From Kaistia defluvii (GTDB lineage: Bacteria > Pseudomonadota > Alphaproteobacteria > Rhizobiales > Kaistiaceae): a stretch of DNA of 64,000 nt. The stretch's first letter is position 1. Each line of letters starts with the position of its first letter. Shown piece by piece: positions 34,109 through 43,089 of the stretch. The stretch is taken from assembly GCF_040548815.1 (NCBI RefSeq), contig NZ_JBEPSM010000002.1, positions 1 to 64,000 of the forward strand, in the 5' to 3' direction. Below the pieces are notes generated by a model. The model was not told where the DNA came from, did no database searches, and saw only the letters and a program-made list of their open reading frames with translations. Made by a program: the position numbers and the translations under genes.

Positions 34109-34309
34109 ATGTCCGAACACGATAGCGCGCCGTTGACGGTTCCGCAGTGGATACTCATGAACGCTATCGAACTCGGCGTATTGGACCTCGAAAACTTGGA
34201 GTCCGACCTCGATTTTTTAAGGGTCCGCGGCCTGATCGAGCGGGTTGCCGGAATCTGGCGTCCCACCGAACAGGGCAAGTTGCTGATTGCCTTGAGGCGC
34301 CAGATCTAG
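34109..34309 (+). CDS. Small protein with winged-helix-like pattern, hypothetical
   Basis: 66 residues; the ATG at 34109 has CGGAGGAA upstream. The segment LDFLRVRGLIERVAGIWRPTEQGKLLI resembles the recognition wing of small winged-helix proteins, but the protein is short and the family is not recognised. Followed by a strong bidirectional terminator shared with the convergent hdeA-like gene. Confidence 0.6.
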   Translation: MSEHDSAPLTVPQWILMNAIELGVLDLENLESDLDFLRVRGLIERVAGIWRPTEQGKLLIALRRQI

Positions 34310-34371
34310 CTGGGCTTGGCCCAGCCTGCGGTGGCGGGGGACCGTCGCGGTAGCGGAAAGTGGTCGAAGAC

Positions 34372-34400
34372 AAAAAAGGCGCCCGGAAGGGCGCCTTTTT
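34372..34400. terminator. Bidirectional intrinsic terminator
   Basis: A6 - GGCGCCC - GGAA - GGGCGCC - T5. A perfect 7-bp GC stem with a tetraloop and A/T tracts on both sides. It ends the 66-residue gene (plus) and the HdeA-like gene (minus). Confidence 0.9.
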
Positions 34401-34470
34401 CGTACCGAGTTTGGCGCTCGGCGCGCATGACCCGGAGCGCCGCGAGGGGCCGCTCCCTTGGACATCTCGT

Positions 34471-34764
34471 CTATTTCTTGAAGACGGCTTCCACGGCGCT
34501 CGTCAGCGTGGCGCTCGCATTGCTCTTGCAATAGGCGGCGATCTTCTCGGCATTGGCGTGAGCGGCCTCGCTGTCCACCATGGTGTTGCCGGCCTTGCCA
34601 TGGACATAGCCGCTCATCCACATGGCGACGCCCGCAATCCTGGCCGGTGGCATGGCGCCAACCTCTTTGCAGGTGAGCTTGGACATGTCGACTTCCTTGG
34701 CCGTGGCCTGGCCAGCGAATCCGACACACAGAGCTGCAATGGCTATCAGAAGATAACGTTTCAT
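34471..34764 (-). CDS. HdeA/HdeB-family periplasmic acid chaperone
   Basis: 97 residues from the ATG at 34764 (AGAGGGA upstream). Signal peptide 1-22 (AGQATA). The mature protein of about 75 residues shows the HdeA pattern: LTCKEVGAMPP, AMWMSGYVHGKAG, and AYCKSNASATLTSAVE, with two cysteines for the conserved disulfide. HdeA proteins unfold at low pH and protect periplasmic proteins. Together with the two decarboxylases and antiporters 25-30 kb away, it supports an acid-stress capacity. Confidence 0.87.
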   Translation of the reverse strand: MKRYLLIAIAALCVGFAGQATAKEVDMSKLTCKEVGAMPPARIAGVAMWMSGYVHGKAGNTMVDSEAAHANAEKIAAYCKSNASATLTSAVEAVFKK

Positions 34765-35072
34765 GGTCGGGTATCCCTCTGAAATCCCCGTCCACGGCAA
34801 CAGTAGTGCGAATTGAACTCGCGTTCAGCGTGTAAGTACAAGGCTCACGACGAATTGACCTGTGCGATAGGCTCGTCGATAAGTTTACAATACTATGGTT
34901 TAAATTGGCTTCGGAGGAAGTGTTCCGGATGTGCCGAGTTCGGGTTTCCTGGTGTTTACAAGGAAAACCGGACTCCTCGCAGCCAGCGTTCTTGGCCAGA
35001 TAGCGTCGGTCGCGCCGTACGCGCCCGCCTTCTGCGACGTCGGGCGCACTCGCGTTACCTCGGCCGGATGCG
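34765..35072. other. Intergenic region between hdeA-like gene and response regulator
   Basis: About 310 bases, holding the promoter region of the minus-strand hdeA-like gene. Nothing further is recognised; the frames here have no ribosome binding site or domain. Confidence 0.4.
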
Positions 35073-35450
35073 CTAGTCCGGCAAGCGATCTTCCAAAGTC
35101 CGGATGATCGATTTCGCGTCATAGGGCTTGGGGAAGTAGTGAGCCCCATCCGGCAGTTGAACCTCGGAAACGCGCCGCTTGCCCGACGCGACAAGGATCA
35201 CGATCCCCGGCCATTGTTTGCGGACCACATTGGCCAATCCCACGCCATCGATCGAGCCCGGCATGTCGATATCGGTGAAGACGCCATGGATGGGCTCGCC
35301 GCTCTGAAGGATAGCCAGGGCCTCGTCCGCATTATCGGCTTCGACGGCCTTGAAGCCCGCTTCCTCGACAAGGTCGACCGCGGACATGCGGATCAGGGGC
35401 TCGTCCTCGACGACAAGAACGGCGGCGACTGGTTTTTGCGCTGATGCCAC
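35073..35450 (-). CDS. Stand-alone response regulator receiver protein
   Basis: 125 residues, a CheY-like receiver only. Acidic pair E15-D16 (VVEDEP), phospho-acceptor D60 (FTDIDMPG), conserved switch serine in VASGKR and lysine in FPKPYD. No output domain. It starts 11 bases after the stop of the HWE histidine kinase, so it is the probable phosphorylation partner, acting by protein contact or as a phosphate sink. Confidence 0.9.
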   Translation of the reverse strand: MASAQKPVAAVLVVEDEPLIRMSAVDLVEEAGFKAVEADNADEALAILQSGEPIHGVFTDIDMPGSIDGVGLANVVRKQWPGIVILVASGKRRVSEVQLPDGAHYFPKPYDAKSIIRTLEDRLPD

Positions 35451-35461
35451 GTCTGCTCTTT

Positions 35462-37504
35462 CTATCCGACTTCCCGGACCAACCCCAGCGGGGCACGGAA
35501 GACTGCTACGAGACCCGTGGGAAAGTAACTTTTATCCACGTCGGCGGTTCCGATAATTCCCATGCGGATCAACCGGGAACCAAAACCCTTGCGCAACGGC
35601 TCGGTGACGGGCGGGCCAAGCCTTTCGGCCCAGGTGAAGACAAGCCGGCTGTCGCCTGCCTCGCCCTGGATTTCCCAGGAGATGTCGACATGGCCCTCGC
35701 TGTTGGAAAGCGAGCCATATTTGAGCGCGTTGGTCGCGAGCTCATGCAAGATGAGCGAGATCGACAGGCCCGCCTTCGGCCCGATCTTGAGCTCGGGACC
35801 CGAGATGGAGAAGCGTTCCGGCTCGGCATGCGGACGAAGCACCGCCTGCACGATTTCGCGCATGTCGGCGGCGGTCCAGGATTGCTGCAGCAGCACGTCA
35901 TGGGCTGCGCTCAGCGATTGGAGGCGGCTGGTGAATGCCTTCACTGCCACCTGCTCGGTAACGTTCTTCAGCGTCTGCCCGGCGATGGCCTGCACCATGG
36001 CCAGCGTATTCTTCAGCCGGTGGCTCAACTCCTCATTCAGCAGCCGCTGCTGCGCTTCCGCCCTGAGCTTGCCGAGCGCCGCATAGGTGCGGTCCGCGAC
36101 GCCCCAGGCGAACGCCATCTCGTCATTGGTCCAGAAACGCGGCGTATCGTCATGCGCGAACAGAATGCCGATCAGCGTGCCCGCTTCGAGTATGGGGACC
36201 TTGATGAAGGACCGGATGCCCTCCGCCTCATAGGAAAGGGCGTCCTCGCCCAGCCAGGGCGCCGCCGGAATGTTCGGGACCGCCAGGGTCTCGCCGTTTT
36301 CCAGCCGGGAGATGGTGGACTGGAACGCGGTGAGCGGGTGGCGCCCTTCCATTGAGCTTGCCCCGGGCTCGAGCCAGTTGAACTCGATGACGAAGGCATT
36401 GGCGGGCAGGTCGATCGTCGAATAGCCGGCGCGGTTCACGCCGAGGCCTTCGCCGAGGGTCTCGGCGGCGATGCGCACCGCCTCCTGCGTCGATTGGGCA
36501 ACGCGAAGCCGGTCGCCGAGCGAGAGCAGCGCCTGGGTCCGCACGTCCTTCTGCTTGCTCTCGGTGATGTCGAGAATGATGCCGATCATGCGGTCGACGC
36601 CGGTCTCGCCAACGGTGAAGCGGGCGCGCCGCGATATCCAGCGAAGGCTCTGATCGTTCTCGCGGCGGATGCGATATTCGACATCCAGCTCGGCAGTGCC
36701 CTCGCGCCGGCTATCGTCGCTGGAAATCGCCCGCCGGTCTTCCGGCAGCACGATGTTCTCGAAGGTCGAGGCCGGATAGTGCCGGCGCACGGGCACGCCG
36801 AAAATGCGGCAGAATTCTTCGGAGACCGTCATCTGCCCGGTCGGCACATCGATCTCGAACACGCCGACGCGCCCGGCGCCATGCGCCGCCCGGTAGCGTT
36901 CTTCCTCCAGCCGCGCCTCGTCGCTGACCCGGCCGAGCTTGGAAGCCTGGGCCTGGCGGCGGGCGCTCAGTCGGCGTTCGATTGCGAGCTCGCGCGCCTG
37001 CGTGCGCAGGATCTTGCGGAGCTCCAGCTGGGCCATGACCTGGCCGGCGAGCACCCGCAAGGTGCGCTGTTGCAGTTCGGTAAGCGTCTTCGGCTCGTAG
37101 CCGAGAACGCAGACAGTTCCGATTGGCAGGCCGTCGGATGTCTTCAGCAGCGCACCGGCATAGAAGCGCAGATGCGGCTCGCCCGTGACCAGTGGGTTGC
37201 AGTCGAAGCGCTTGTCCTTGGTCGCGTCGGGGACGAGCAGGAAGTCGTCCTCCAGAATGGCCCGGGCGCAGAAGGAACTCTCGAAAGGCGTCTCCCGGAC
37301 GCCGAGGCCGACCTCGGCCTTGAAGAACTGGCGCGACGTGCCGATCAGGTTGACCACGGCAATCGGGGTTTCGCAGATATCCGATGCCAGGCGTGCGATT
37401 TCGTCGAATTCGCGTTCGCGCGGCGTATCCAGAACGTCATAGCTCGCGAGCGCCGCGAGCCGGCGCTCTTCGAGATCCATGGTTCCAATCGGATATACAT
37501 TCAT
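35462..37504 (-). CDS. HWE-family sensor histidine kinase (GAF-PAS-GAF)
   Basis: 680 residues, no membrane helices, so cytoplasmic. Domain order: GAF (about 20-165, EFDEIARLASDICETPIAVV), a coiled linker, PAS (about 205-315 with the PAC end DRMIGIILDITESK), a second GAF (about 325-485), and the HWE kinase core. The phospho-accepting H495 is in ELSHRLKNTLAMVQ; the ATPase has HELATNALKYG, the WAE motif, and GFGSRLI. HWE kinases are typical of rhizobia and relatives and often sense light, redox or general stress. It pairs with the downstream receiver protein. Confidence 0.9.
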   Translation of the reverse strand: MNVYPIGTMDLEERRLAALASYDVLDTPREREFDEIARLASDICETPIAVVNLIGTSRQFFKAEVGLGVRETPFESSFCARAILEDDFLLVPDATKDKRFDCNPLVTGEPHLRFYAGALLKTSDGLPIGTVCVLGYEPKTLTELQQRTLRVLAGQVMAQLELRKILRTQARELAIERRLSARRQAQASKLGRVSDEARLEEERYRAAHGAGRVGVFEIDVPTGQMTVSEEFCRIFGVPVRRHYPASTFENIVLPEDRRAISSDDSRREGTAELDVEYRIRRENDQSLRWISRRARFTVGETGVDRMIGIILDITESKQKDVRTQALLSLGDRLRVAQSTQEAVRIAAETLGEGLGVNRAGYSTIDLPANAFVIEFNWLEPGASSMEGRHPLTAFQSTISRLENGETLAVPNIPAAPWLGEDALSYEAEGIRSFIKVPILEAGTLIGILFAHDDTPRFWTNDEMAFAWGVADRTYAALGKLRAEAQQRLLNEELSHRLKNTLAMVQAIAGQTLKNVTEQVAVKAFTSRLQSLSAAHDVLLQQSWTAADMREIVQAVLRPHAEPERFSISGPELKIGPKAGLSISLILHELATNALKYGSLSNSEGHVDISWEIQGEAGDSRLVFTWAERLGPPVTEPLRKGFGSRLIRMGIIGTADVDKSYFPTGLVAVFRAPLGLVREVG

Positions 37505-37693
37505 TCAGTCTGAACCTTGCCGTTCGGTCGTCGTGATGGGCCGGTGGGCAGGCGTCCAACGGTACATCATAAGCGTCGTCCGAGAGGTTTTACGAGCGTA
37601 TCCGAGGATTGGATGCGCGCGGGGTTGTATCAGGACAATTAAAGCCCGCCCTCCCTCGGTAAGGCAGGCCTCTGAATCAATGCCCAACCCTGT

Positions 37694-37924
37694 CTACGAG
37701 TCGCGTTCGTTCCGCTGGAGGCGCTCGGCTTCCTCGATCTCACGGCGTACCGTATCGGCGACGGGCTCGCCCAACGGGTCGTCCCCGACGGTCCCTTCGC
37801 CCTTTTCGAGGCGGTCGATCCGCTCGGCTTTTTCGCGCGCCTCGGCTTCGCTGCCCGGCTCGGGCTTGTTCGCTTCGTCTTCCACCAACGGGAGAATCGG
37901 CGGTACCAGCGGCATATTGGACAT
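37694..37924 (-). CDS. Small acidic protein, hypothetical
   Basis: 76 residues from the ATG at 37924, preceded by AAGGAGGCC. Rich in Glu, Pro and Arg (PPILPLVEDEANKPEPGSEA, then a helical charged C-terminus). No domain recognised. The good ribosome binding site and codon pattern support a real gene. Confidence 0.62.
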   Translation of the reverse strand: MSNMPLVPPILPLVEDEANKPEPGSEAEAREKAERIDRLEKGEGTVGDDPLGEPVADTVRREIEEAERLQRNERDS

Positions 37925-38074
37925 GATGGCCTCCTTCGCGAGGGTTATGGGAGGCAACGGAGAGCGCGGGGCAGGGTTCCGCGCCCCGCCGCGCGATCTT
38001 CAGCGCGGCAACGTTCCCTGGCCCGCTGGCGTTGGCCGAACGGGGCGTGTGCTAAGCCGGAAAAGGAGGCGAGC

Positions 38075-38527
38075 TTGCAAAGCAAACTGATCCATGAGGC
38101 GGACGGCCAGAAAACCTACGCCGTGATCCTTTCGGCGGGCGACGAGGTGATGGCCTGCCTCCAGGCCTTCGCCGTGGAAGCCGGTCTTTCCGCCGCCAGT
38201 CTGAAGGCAATCGGCGCGTTCGAACGCGCGGAACTCGCTTTTCTCGACTGGCAGACCAAGGAATATTCGACCATCCCCGTGAAGGAGCAGGTCGAGGTTG
38301 CCTCGCTGATCGGCGACGTCGCGCTTGGGCCGGATGGAAAGCCCGCCCTGCATCTGCATGCGGTGCTGGGACGCGCCGACGGATCCGCCCTCGCGGGGCA
38401 TCTGAAGAGCGGCGTCGTGCGCCCGACTCTCGAGATCATCCTGACGGAATCGCCCGCCCATCTGCGCAAGCGCGAGGATCCGGAAAGCGGGCTAACCCTG
38501 ATTTCGCTGGCCGCCAGCAGCGGGTAG
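38075..38527 (+). CDS. PPC/DUF296 domain protein (PD1-like)
   Basis: 150 residues; TTG start with GGAGGCGAG upstream. Matches the compact single-domain DUF296 fold seen alone in bacteria: ILSAGDEVMACLQAFAVEAGLSAA, AFERAELAFLDW, and HLHAVLGRADGSALAGHL with the conserved histidines. The domain is an AT-hook partner in plants; bacterial versions form trimers of unknown function. A strong terminator follows. Confidence 0.82.
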   Translation: MQSKLIHEADGQKTYAVILSAGDEVMACLQAFAVEAGLSAASLKAIGAFERAELAFLDWQTKEYSTIPVKEQVEVASLIGDVALGPDGKPALHLHAVLGRADGSALAGHLKSGVVRPTLEIILTESPAHLRKREDPESGLTLISLAASSG

Positions 38528-38547
38528 AGCGGACCGATCTTTAGCGG

Positions 38548-38582
38548 AAAAGGGGGAGCCGATGCGATCGGCTCCCCCTTTT
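38548..38582. terminator. Strong bidirectional terminator
   Basis: A 16-bp perfect stem (AAAAGGGGGAGCCGAT / ATCGGCTCCCCCTTTT) with a GCG loop, ending both the DUF296 gene (plus) and the aldehyde dehydrogenase gene (minus), whose stop is at 38585. Confidence 0.92.
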
Positions 38583-38584
38583 GC

Positions 38585-40015
38585 TTAAGCCGCCTCGTAG
38601 CCGAGGATGCCCTTGGTCTCCAAGAAGTCCTCGAGGCCGTATTCGGCATATTCGCGGCCATTGCCGGACTGCTTGTAGCCGCCGAACGGAATGCCCGAAT
38701 CCCAGGCCGGATAGTTGATGTGGACGGCGCCGGCCCGCATCTTCGCGGCGGCGTCACGGGCCGTCTGCAGATCGGCCGACTGGATATAGGCGGCGAGGCC
38801 GTAGACCGTGTTGTTGGCCTCCTCGATTGCTTCCTCGACGCTGTCATAGGGCAGGATCGACAGCACCGGCCCGAAGATCTCTTCCTTGGCGATGCGCATG
38901 TCCGGCGTCACGTCGGCAAAGATGGTCGGGCGGATATAATAGCCGCGATTGAGATCGGCCGGACGGCCGGGACCGCCGGTCACCAGCGTCGCGCCTTCGG
39001 CGATGCCGCTTTCGATCAGGTTCTGGATCTTGTCGTACTGCACCTGGCTGACCACCGGGCCGAGCTTGGTGTTCGGCGCATCGGCCGGGCCGACGACGAA
39101 CTTTTCCGCCGCTTCCCGAGCGTAGCCGATCACCTCGTCCTGGCGCTCGCGCGGCACGAACATTCGCGTCGGCGCGTTGCAGGACTGGCCGCTATTGCCG
39201 AAGCAATTGGCGACGCCCTTCGGCACGGCGACGGAGAAATCGACGTCCGGGAACAGGATGTTGGCCGACTTGCCGCCAAGCTCCTGCGCCACGCGTTTCA
39301 CCGTGTCGGCTGCGGCCTTGGCCACCAGGATGCCGGCGCGCGTCGAGCCGGTGAATGACATCATGTCGATGTCGGGATGGCTGGAAAGCGCCTCGCCGAC
39401 GGTCGGGCCGTCGCCATTGACCAGGTTGAACACGCCCGGCGGAACGCCGGCCTCGTCGAGGATCTCCGCGAAGATGATGGCGTCGAGCGGTGCGATCTCG
39501 CTCGGCTTCAGGATCATGGTGCAGCCGGCGGCCAGCGCCGGGCCGACCTTGCAGGTGATCTGGTTGAGCGGCCAGTTCCAGGGCGTGATCAGGCCGACGA
39601 CGCCGATCGGCTCCTTGACCACCAGCGAGGTGCCCTTGGGATGCTGGAACTGGAAGTCCCCGAGAACCTCGATGATCTTTTCGAGATGCGCGCGGCCGAT
39701 GCCGACCTGGCTGTCGAGCGCGAAGGGACGCGGCGCGCCCATCTCGCGCGAAATCGCATCGGCGAGGTCGTCGGCGCGCTTGTTGTAGACGGCGAGGATG
39801 CTGCGCAGCAATTCGAGCCGCTCGGCCGGCTTGGTGAAGCCGAAGGTGGCGAAGGCGCGCTTGGCGGCGGCCACGGCCTTGTCGACATCGGCCTTCGAGC
39901 CCAGCGAGATCTGCGCGAAGGCGTCCTCGTTGGAGGGATCGATCACGTCGATGACCTTGGGGACGACGGGGTCGACCCAGGCGCCGTCAATATAGAACTG
40001 CAGATTATGCGACAT
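38585..40015 (-). CDS. NAD(P)-dependent aldehyde dehydrogenase
   Basis: 476 residues, full-length ALDH superfamily. PWNWPLNQ (145-152), the Rossmann FTGSTRAG, catalytic glutamate E245 (AQELGGKS), nucleophile C279 (NSGQSCNAPTR), and EEIFGPVL near the C-terminus. It oxidises an aldehyde to the acid in the cytoplasm; the substrate is not evident. Ser/Asn residues around the cysteine resemble general aldehyde/betaine aldehyde types. Monocistronic, bounded by a strong terminator. Confidence 0.9.
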   Translation of the reverse strand: MSHNLQFYIDGAWVDPVVPKVIDVIDPSNEDAFAQISLGSKADVDKAVAAAKRAFATFGFTKPAERLELLRSILAVYNKRADDLADAISREMGAPRPFALDSQVGIGRAHLEKIIEVLGDFQFQHPKGTSLVVKEPIGVVGLITPWNWPLNQITCKVGPALAAGCTMILKPSEIAPLDAIIFAEILDEAGVPPGVFNLVNGDGPTVGEALSSHPDIDMMSFTGSTRAGILVAKAAADTVKRVAQELGGKSANILFPDVDFSVAVPKGVANCFGNSGQSCNAPTRMFVPRERQDEVIGYAREAAEKFVVGPADAPNTKLGPVVSQVQYDKIQNLIESGIAEGATLVTGGPGRPADLNRGYYIRPTIFADVTPDMRIAKEEIFGPVLSILPYDSVEEAIEEANNTVYGLAAYIQSADLQTARDAAAKMRAGAVHINYPAWDSGIPFGGYKQSGNGREYAEYGLEDFLETKGILGYEAA

Positions 40016-40285
40016 CGAAAATCCTCCCGTTGATCCGGCTCGCTTATAGTTTGGCGATGGACCCTGCCATGTTCAACCGGATATCGGCCGATCGGCCGAG
40101 GAAGCGCCTGGCGGTGAACCAGGCGGCCGGCTTGGCAAGATCGTTCCGTCTCGGGATGTCGCCTCCGCAAGATGCGAGCCGCGCTTGCTATGGCGCTGGC
40201 AAGTCGAACCGTGATTCCGGGATGTAAAATTAACGAAGTCGAATCTTTTCTATATGATATTTTTATAGAGTTGCTGCGCCAGCCC

Positions 40286-40310
40286 GATCGAGAACCTATG
40301 CGGTTCGATC
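40286..40310. repeat. Hairpin with core CCTATGCGGTTCG (copy A)
   Basis: GAACC - TATGC - GGTTC stem-loop flanked by GATC on both sides. The 13-base core 40295-40307 recurs at 40765-40777. Confidence 0.4.
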
Positions 40311-40416
40311 TACCTTTTCTGTGTCGCAGCGACGCGCCGCCGATTTCGCGTCCGGATCCTCCGGCCGCCTTCGGCGCGAAGCGCGTTGGCATGCCGACCG
40401 GACAAGGATTGGAATC

Positions 40417-40635
40417 ATGCAGCTTCGCAGCCCCTTTGACGTCTTGCCCTCCAGCCACGATTGGCGCGGTTCGGACGCTTCGTCGCCGCGTCCCGGCCAT
40501 CGCGCCGCCGGACGCTTCAGGGCGGTAGCCCTGGCGCGCCAGCATCCAGAAGAACTCGGCCTTGCCCTCCGCCTTCTCGCGGTCATGGCCTTTTTCGGCG
40601 GCATGGCCCTGCTGATGTTCTGCCTCACCGGCTGA
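40417..40635 (+). CDS. Possible small membrane protein, hypothetical
   Basis: 72 residues from the ATG at 40417 (GGAATC before it). About 48 polar residues are followed by one hydrophobic helix (LALRLLAVMAFFGGMALLMF) at the C-terminus. Family unknown; it may be a chance frame. Confidence 0.3.
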   Translation: MQLRSPFDVLPSSHDWRGSDASSPRPGHRAAGRFRAVALARQHPEELGLALRLLAVMAFFGGMALLMFCLTG

Positions 40636-40758
40636 ACGCCGGCTCGACTCGCCAAGGTTCGGCGACGCCGCGGCGACGCACGCCAATGCGACCGGACAGG
40701 CAGTGCCGCGGGGCCGGATTCCTATGGGATCTTTATATCTTGGCTCCCCGGCCTCTCT

Positions 40759-40777
40759 CGAACGCCTATGCGGTTCG
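40759..40777. repeat. Hairpin with core CCTATGCGGTTCG (copy B)
   Basis: CGAAC - 9 bases - GTTCG stem-loop that contains the same 13-base core as copy A, 470 bases downstream and about 140 bases before the kdp operon. Confidence 0.4.
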
Positions 40778-40914
40778 GGGCCATATTCCCGTCGTCCTTC
40801 GATCCAGCCGAGCGATCCGGCAAACGTGGATGCGCAGGCTTTGCCTGTCGTTGCACGGCATCGATATTCGAAATTGGCAGGGGGATGGGCTGAACACTGC
40901 AAGGAGTCATGATT

Positions 40915-40995
40915 ATGGATTTCATCGTCGTCGGGATGGGCGTCCTGTTCTTCGCCGCATCCCTCGCTTACGTGAAACTCTGCCAGAAATTGTAG
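40915..40995 (+). CDS. 26-residue membrane micropeptide at the head of the kdp operon
   Basis: ATG 40915 with AAGGAG eight bases upstream, TAG at 40993-40995. The peptide has one hydrophobic helix (FIVVGMGVLFFAASLAYV) and a short KLCQKL tail. It ends 14 bases before kdpF. Its size and single helix recall KdpF itself, which stabilises the KdpABC complex, but the sequence is different. A role in Kdp assembly or regulation is inference. Too short for most gene callers. Confidence 0.6.
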   Translation: MDFIVVGMGVLFFAASLAYVKLCQKL

Positions 40996-41009
40996 AGCCG
41001 GAGCCGACC

Positions 41010-41099
41010 ATGCTTGTCGATTACATTCTGGGCGGCGCCGTGACGGTGTTCCTGCTCGTCTATCTCACCTACGCGCTGGTGCGCCCGGAACGGTTCTGA
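41010..41099 (+). CDS. kdpF: Potassium-transporting ATPase subunit KdpF
   Basis: 29 residues from the ATG at 41010 (GGAG upstream). A single helix with the typical ending: [17 protein letters not shown], where the xxRPExF end is characteristic of KdpF. It binds and stabilises the KdpABC complex in the inner membrane. It lies 49 bases before kdpA. Confidence 0.9.
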   Translation: MLVDYILGGAVTVFLLVYLTYALVRPERF

Positions 41100-41148
41100 T
41101 CGCCAGCGCGATCCCCGTTCGAGACGCCATTCTCGGAAAGCACGTCCC

Positions 41149-42852
41149 ATGACCGTCAACGGTTGGTTACAGATCCTGCTCTTCTGCGGGATCATCCTCG
41201 CGCTCGTGAAGCCGCTCGGCGGTTACATGACCCGCGTCTTCAACGGCGAGCGCACAATCCTCTCCTTTGTCTTCGGGCCGCTCGAGCGCGGGCTCTTCCG
41301 GCTTGCCGGCACCAGCGACCGCGAGGAGCAGCACTGGACGACCTACACCGGTGCATTCTTGCTGTTCAACTTAGCCGGCTTGCTTTTGCTCTATGCGATG
41401 CAAAGGCTGCAGGGTGGGCTGCCCTACAATCCAGCCGGCATGGGCGCCGTGCCGCCGGAACTCGCCTTCAACACCGCCGCGAGCTTCGTCTCCAACACCA
41501 ACTGGCAGAACTATGCCGGCGAAAGCACGATGTCCTATTTCGTGCAGATGGCGGGGCTGAACGTCCAGAACTTCGTCTCGGCCGCCTCGGGCATCGCCAT
41601 CGCCGTCGCGCTGATCCGCGCCTTCTCGCGCAAGTCGGCGAAAACGCTCGGCAATTTCTGGGCCGATATCGTCCGGGCCACGCTCTACATCCTGCTGCCG
41701 ATCTGCGTCATCGGCACGCTGGTGCTGGTCTGGCAGGGCGTGCCGCAGAACCTCAACGCCTATACCGTCGCGACCACGCTGGAAGGCGCGCAGCAGACCA
41801 TCGCGCAGGGGCCGGTCGCCTCGCAGATGATGATCAAGCATCTCGGCACCAATGGCGGCGGCTTCTTCAACGCCAATGCCGCGCATCCCTTCGAGAACCC
41901 GACCGCGCTCGTCAACCTGATCCACATGGTGATGATCTTCGCCATCGGCGCGGCGCTGACCAACGTGTTCGGCCGCATGGTCGGCAGCGAGAAGCAGGGC
42001 TGGGCGATCCTGGCCGCCATGGGCGTGCTGTTCCTGGCCGGTGTCGTCGTCTGCTACTGGGCGGAAGCGTCGGGCAACCCGCTGGTCCATGCGCTCGGCA
42101 TCGAGGGCGGCAACATGGAGGGCAAGGAGGCCCGCTTCGGCATCGTGCTCTCTGCCCTGTTCGCCGTGGTGACGACGGCCGCTTCCTGCGGCGCGGTCAA
42201 CGCCATGCATGACAGCTTCATGGCGCTGGGCGGCATGATCCCGATGATCAACATGATGCTGGGCGAGATCATCGTTGGCGGCGTCGGCGCCGGCTTCTAC
42301 GGCATCCTGCTGTTCATCGTCATCGCCATCTTCGTCGCCGGCCTGATGGTCGGCCGCACGCCGGAATATCTCGGCAAGAAGATCGAGGCCAAGGAGGTCA
42401 AGATGGCGATGCTCGCCGTGCTTTGCCTGCCCTTGACCATGCTCGGCTTCACGGCGATCGCGATCGTCCTGCCGACGGGCCTGGGCTCGATCGCCAATCC
42501 CGGCCCGCATGGCTTCTCCGAGGTTCTCTATGCCTATACCTCGGCAGCCGCCAATAACGGCTCGGCCTTTGGCGGCCTGTCGGGCAACACGCCCTGGTAC
42601 AACGTCACCCTCGGCATGGCGATGCTCATGGGTCGCTTCCTGGTCATCATCCCGGCCATGGCGATCGCCGGTTCGCTCGTGACCAAGAAGGTCGCCCCCG
42701 CTTCGGCTGGCACCTTCCCGACGCATGGGCCGCTCTTCGTCGGCCTGCTGGTCGGCGTCATCCTGATCGTCGGCGGCCTGACCTTCTTCCCGGCGCTGGC
42801 GCTCGGCCCGATCGTCGAACACCTCGCCATGATCCAGGCGCCGGGGCTGTGA
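41149..42852 (+). CDS. kdpA: Potassium-transporting ATPase subunit KdpA
   Basis: 567 residues, the K+-binding and translocating subunit with ten helices and four pore-loop repeats. Typical segments: [39 protein letters not shown] (pore filter), [16 protein letters not shown], and the Kdp-specific [13 protein letters not shown]. It works with KdpB to pump K+ inward at very low external K+. GGAAAG lies before the ATG. Confidence 0.96.
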   Translation: MTVNGWLQILLFCGIILALVKPLGGYMTRVFNGERTILSFVFGPLERGLFRLAGTSDREEQHWTTYTGAFLLFNLAGLLLLYAMQRLQGGLPYNPAGMGAVPPELAFNTAASFVSNTNWQNYAGESTMSYFVQMAGLNVQNFVSAASGIAIAVALIRAFSRKSAKTLGNFWADIVRATLYILLPICVIGTLVLVWQGVPQNLNAYTVATTLEGAQQTIAQGPVASQMMIKHLGTNGGGFFNANAAHPFENPTALVNLIHMVMIFAIGAALTNVFGRMVGSEKQGWAILAAMGVLFLAGVVVCYWAEASGNPLVHALGIEGGNMEGKEARFGIVLSALFAVVTTAASCGAVNAMHDSFMALGGMIPMINMMLGEIIVGGVGAGFYGILLFIVIAIFVAGLMVGRTPEYLGKKIEAKEVKMAMLAVLCLPLTMLGFTAIAIVLPTGLGSIANPGPHGFSEVLYAYTSAAANNGSAFGGLSGNTPWYNVTLGMAMLMGRFLVIIPAMAIAGSLVTKKVAPASAGTFPTHGPLFVGLLVGVILIVGGLTFFPALALGPIVEHLAMIQAPGL

Positions 42853-42861
42853 GGAAGCATC

Positions 42862-43047
42862 ATGAGCTACCGTTCCTGGCTGGCCAGCCCGCACCTCGCC
42901 CTCTCGCTCCAATCTCCTCGCGCCGGTTTGGCGCGGGGGAAGCGGAGGGCGCCCCGCGCGTCGTCCCTGATCCTGGGGCTGACCGTGGCGATGTTCGTGC
43001 TCGCGCTGGTCGTTGACCTTTTCATCCGGTGGATCGCGGCGACCTGA
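42862..43047 (+). CDS. Small membrane protein between kdpA and kdpB, hypothetical
   Basis: 61 residues, ATG 42862 with GAGGAAG just upstream, nine bases after the kdpA stop and 42 bases before kdpB. A basic N-terminal half (residues 1-34) precedes one membrane helix (SLILGLTVAMFVLALVVDLFI) and a short tail. I do not know a named family. Its position, ribosome binding site and hydrophobic helix argue for a real extra component of the operon. Confidence 0.55.
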   Translation: MSYRSWLASPHLALSLQSPRAGLARGKRRAPRASSLILGLTVAMFVLALVVDLFIRWIAAT

Positions 43048-43089
43048 AGGTCCAACCGCCTGTCCCGGAACTTCATGCTGGAGTCTCTG

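Larger units (their letters stand above)
40016..40914. other. Intergenic region upstream of the kdp operon
   Basis: About 900 bases. It contains an AT-rich island at about 40225-40270, two hairpins with the same 13-base core (40295-40307 and 40765-40777), and a weak 72-codon frame (listed). It probably carries the kdp promoter and KdpE target, but I could not place a KdpE box with confidence. Confidence 0.45.
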
